A DNA stretch of 64,000 nt from assembly GCA_034521975.1 (NCBI GenBank), contig JAXHLR010000009.1, forward strand, positions 62,001 through 126,000. The letters run 5' to 3'. The notes beneath the pieces were generated by a model, which did no database searches, was not told where the DNA came from, and saw only the letters and a program-made list of their open reading frames with translations. How positions within the stretch are numbered: position 1 is the first letter of the stretch; the number at the start of each line of letters is the position of its first letter. Positions 63,143 through 64,000 of the stretch are shown piece after piece. The stretch is from Acidimicrobiales bacterium (GTDB lineage Bacteria; Actinomycetota; Acidimicrobiia; Acidimicrobiales; SKKL01). A program made the position numbers and the translations under genes.

Positions 63143-63162
63143 CCTACCTACCAGTAGGTAGG
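63143..63162. promoter_or_regulatory. Perfect 20-bp palindrome over the desaturase promoter
   Basis: CCTACCTAC-CA-GTAGGTAGG has two perfect 9-bp arms. On the minus strand it overlaps the -10 candidate TAGGCT (63141-63146). The CTACC..GGTAG form is common for TetR-family operators. The helicase gene on the other side starts 108 bases away, with no clear promoter. The only TetR gene in the window is at 10354, too far to assume a link. Confidence 0.7.
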
Positions 63163-63270
63163 TGATGCCAGGGCCGAACGTCCCGAGCTCGCACGGGGCC
63201 CGGATTGCCCCTGGCCCGATGGTGATCGAAGCTGGACCGTCCCCGACCTGGACACTGGTTCGCCCCACCC

Positions 63271-64000
63271 ATGACACCCGCCACCCGCGATGCTCACCGC
63301 GCCGAGCTCCACCGGCACCTGACCGGTGCGCTCCGGTTCCCTGCCGACCTACCGATCAGCGCGCGCCGCGACGATCTCGTGACGGCCATCGCCGAGCACC
63401 AGGTGGTGGTGGTCGCCGGCGAGACCGGCTCGGGGAAGAGCACCCAGCTCCCCAAGCTGTGCCTCGCCGCCGGACGTGGGCGTGACGGGTTCATCGGCCA
63501 CACCCAGCCTCGCCGCATCGCTGCCCGGACCATCGCCGAACGAGTCGCCACCGAGCTCGACACCGAGCTCGGCGGGGCGGTCGGCTACACCGTCCGATTC
63601 CACGACCAGGTCGGCGACGACACCCTCCTCAAGGTGATGACCGACGGCATCCTCCTCGCCGAGATCCAACGCGACCGCCTCCTGTCGCGCTACGACACGA
63701 TCATCATCGATGAGGCGCACGAGCGCAGCCTCAACATCGACTTCCTCCTCGGCTACCTGCACCAGCTGCTGCCCCGACGGCCCGACCTCACGGTGATCAT
63801 CACCTCGGCCACCATCGACACGGCCCGGTTCGCCGAGCACTTCGACGACGCCCCGGTGATCGAGGTGTCGGGCCGGACCCATCCGGTCGAGATCCGCTAC
63901 GAACCACCCGAGGACCCCGACACCGGCGTGGCGCTCGACCAGTCCGAAGCCATCGTCGGCGCCGTGCGCTCGTTGCAGCGCGAGGGTCCCGGTGACGTGT
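63271..64000 (+). CDS. hrpA: ATP-dependent RNA helicase HrpA, 3' end outside window
   Basis: The first 243 residues of a DEAH-box helicase. [19 protein letters not shown] (about residues 44-62) is the P-loop, [15 protein letters not shown] is motif Ia, [20 protein letters not shown] is motif II with the DEAH box at about 147-150, and [11 protein letters not shown] is motif III. The order and spacing match HrpA, which unwinds RNA and rescues stalled ribosomes in E. coli. No other in-frame start is near ATG 63271, and it lacks a clear ribosome-binding site. The frame is open to the window end, so the helicase C-terminal and OB-fold parts are missing. Confidence 0.93.
   Translation, partial: MTPATRDAHRAELHRHLTGALRFPADLPISARRDDLVTAIAEHQVVVVAGETGSGKSTQLPKLCLAAGRGRDGFIGHTQPRRIAARTIAERVATELDTELGGAVGYTVRFHDQVGDDTLLKVMTDGILLAEIQRDRLLSRYDTIIIDEAHERSLNIDFLLGYLHQLLPRRPDLTVIITSATIDTARFAEHFDDAPVIEVSGRTHPVEIRYEPPEDPDTGVALDQSEAIVGAVRSLQREGPGDV

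Overview
The window is 64 kb of very GC-rich, gene-dense DNA with strongly GC-biased third codon positions. There are about 52 protein genes, no rRNA or tRNA genes, and no insertion sequences, phage genes or CRISPR array that I can see. Several features point to an actinobacterium: a complete cvnABCD conservon, an F420-type (LLM) oxidoreductase, AftD-like giant arabinosyltransferase homologues, and many GTG starts. A plausible source is an environmental Acidimicrobiia-like lineage. That placement is an inference from gene content; no marker gene is present to prove it.

Layout. (1) 1-13.4 kb is lipid and CoA metabolism: a truncated histidine phosphatase, an acyl-CoA dehydrogenase divergent from an acyl-CoA synthetase, a glycerophosphodiesterase, an FAD-linked oxidase with a crotonase, a secreted lytic transglycosylase, two oligopeptide-type ABC ATPases preceded by a possible 38-codon gene, and a TetR / cyclophilin / acyl-CoA synthetase operon. 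(2) 13.4-31.1 kb is a cell-envelope glycan region: a GT-C transferase, two divergent AftD-like proteins of about 1430 residues, a UDP-galactopyranose-mutase-like flavoprotein, a methyltransferase, a GT4 glycosyltransferase, an alpha/beta hydrolase and an OafA-type acyltransferase. (3) 31-39 kb holds a HAD nucleotidase, a zinc alcohol dehydrogenase, the conservon divergent from a DUF4388 protein, and an M18 aminopeptidase. (4) 39-47.5 kb holds a DtxR-family regulator directly ahead of a membrane pyrophosphatase, an LLM oxidoreductase, and a MarR-ABC-ABC multidrug-type exporter operon. (5) 47.6-55.4 kb is an unusual branched-chain-amino-acid (Liv)-type transporter. It has a membrane-anchored binding protein, a divergent DUF4352-like lipoprotein, a LivH-LivM fusion permease, and a 1011-residue protein that joins an MFS transporter to both Liv-type ATPases. 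(6) 55.5-64 kb holds a PAS-PAS-GGDEF-EAL protein, a small SHOCT-like protein behind a structured leader, uracil-DNA glycosylase, a DrrAB-type exporter, an ArsR-arsenate reductase fusion with a second arsenate reductase, a fatty-acid desaturase behind a perfect palindrome, and the start of hrpA.

The strongest candidate for something undescribed is the MFS-ATPase-ATPase fusion and the Liv locus around it. Next are the twin AftD-like genes and a set of start-proximal palindromes. A recurring TAnnnT element 6-9 bases before start codons suggests that leaderless transcription is common in this genome.
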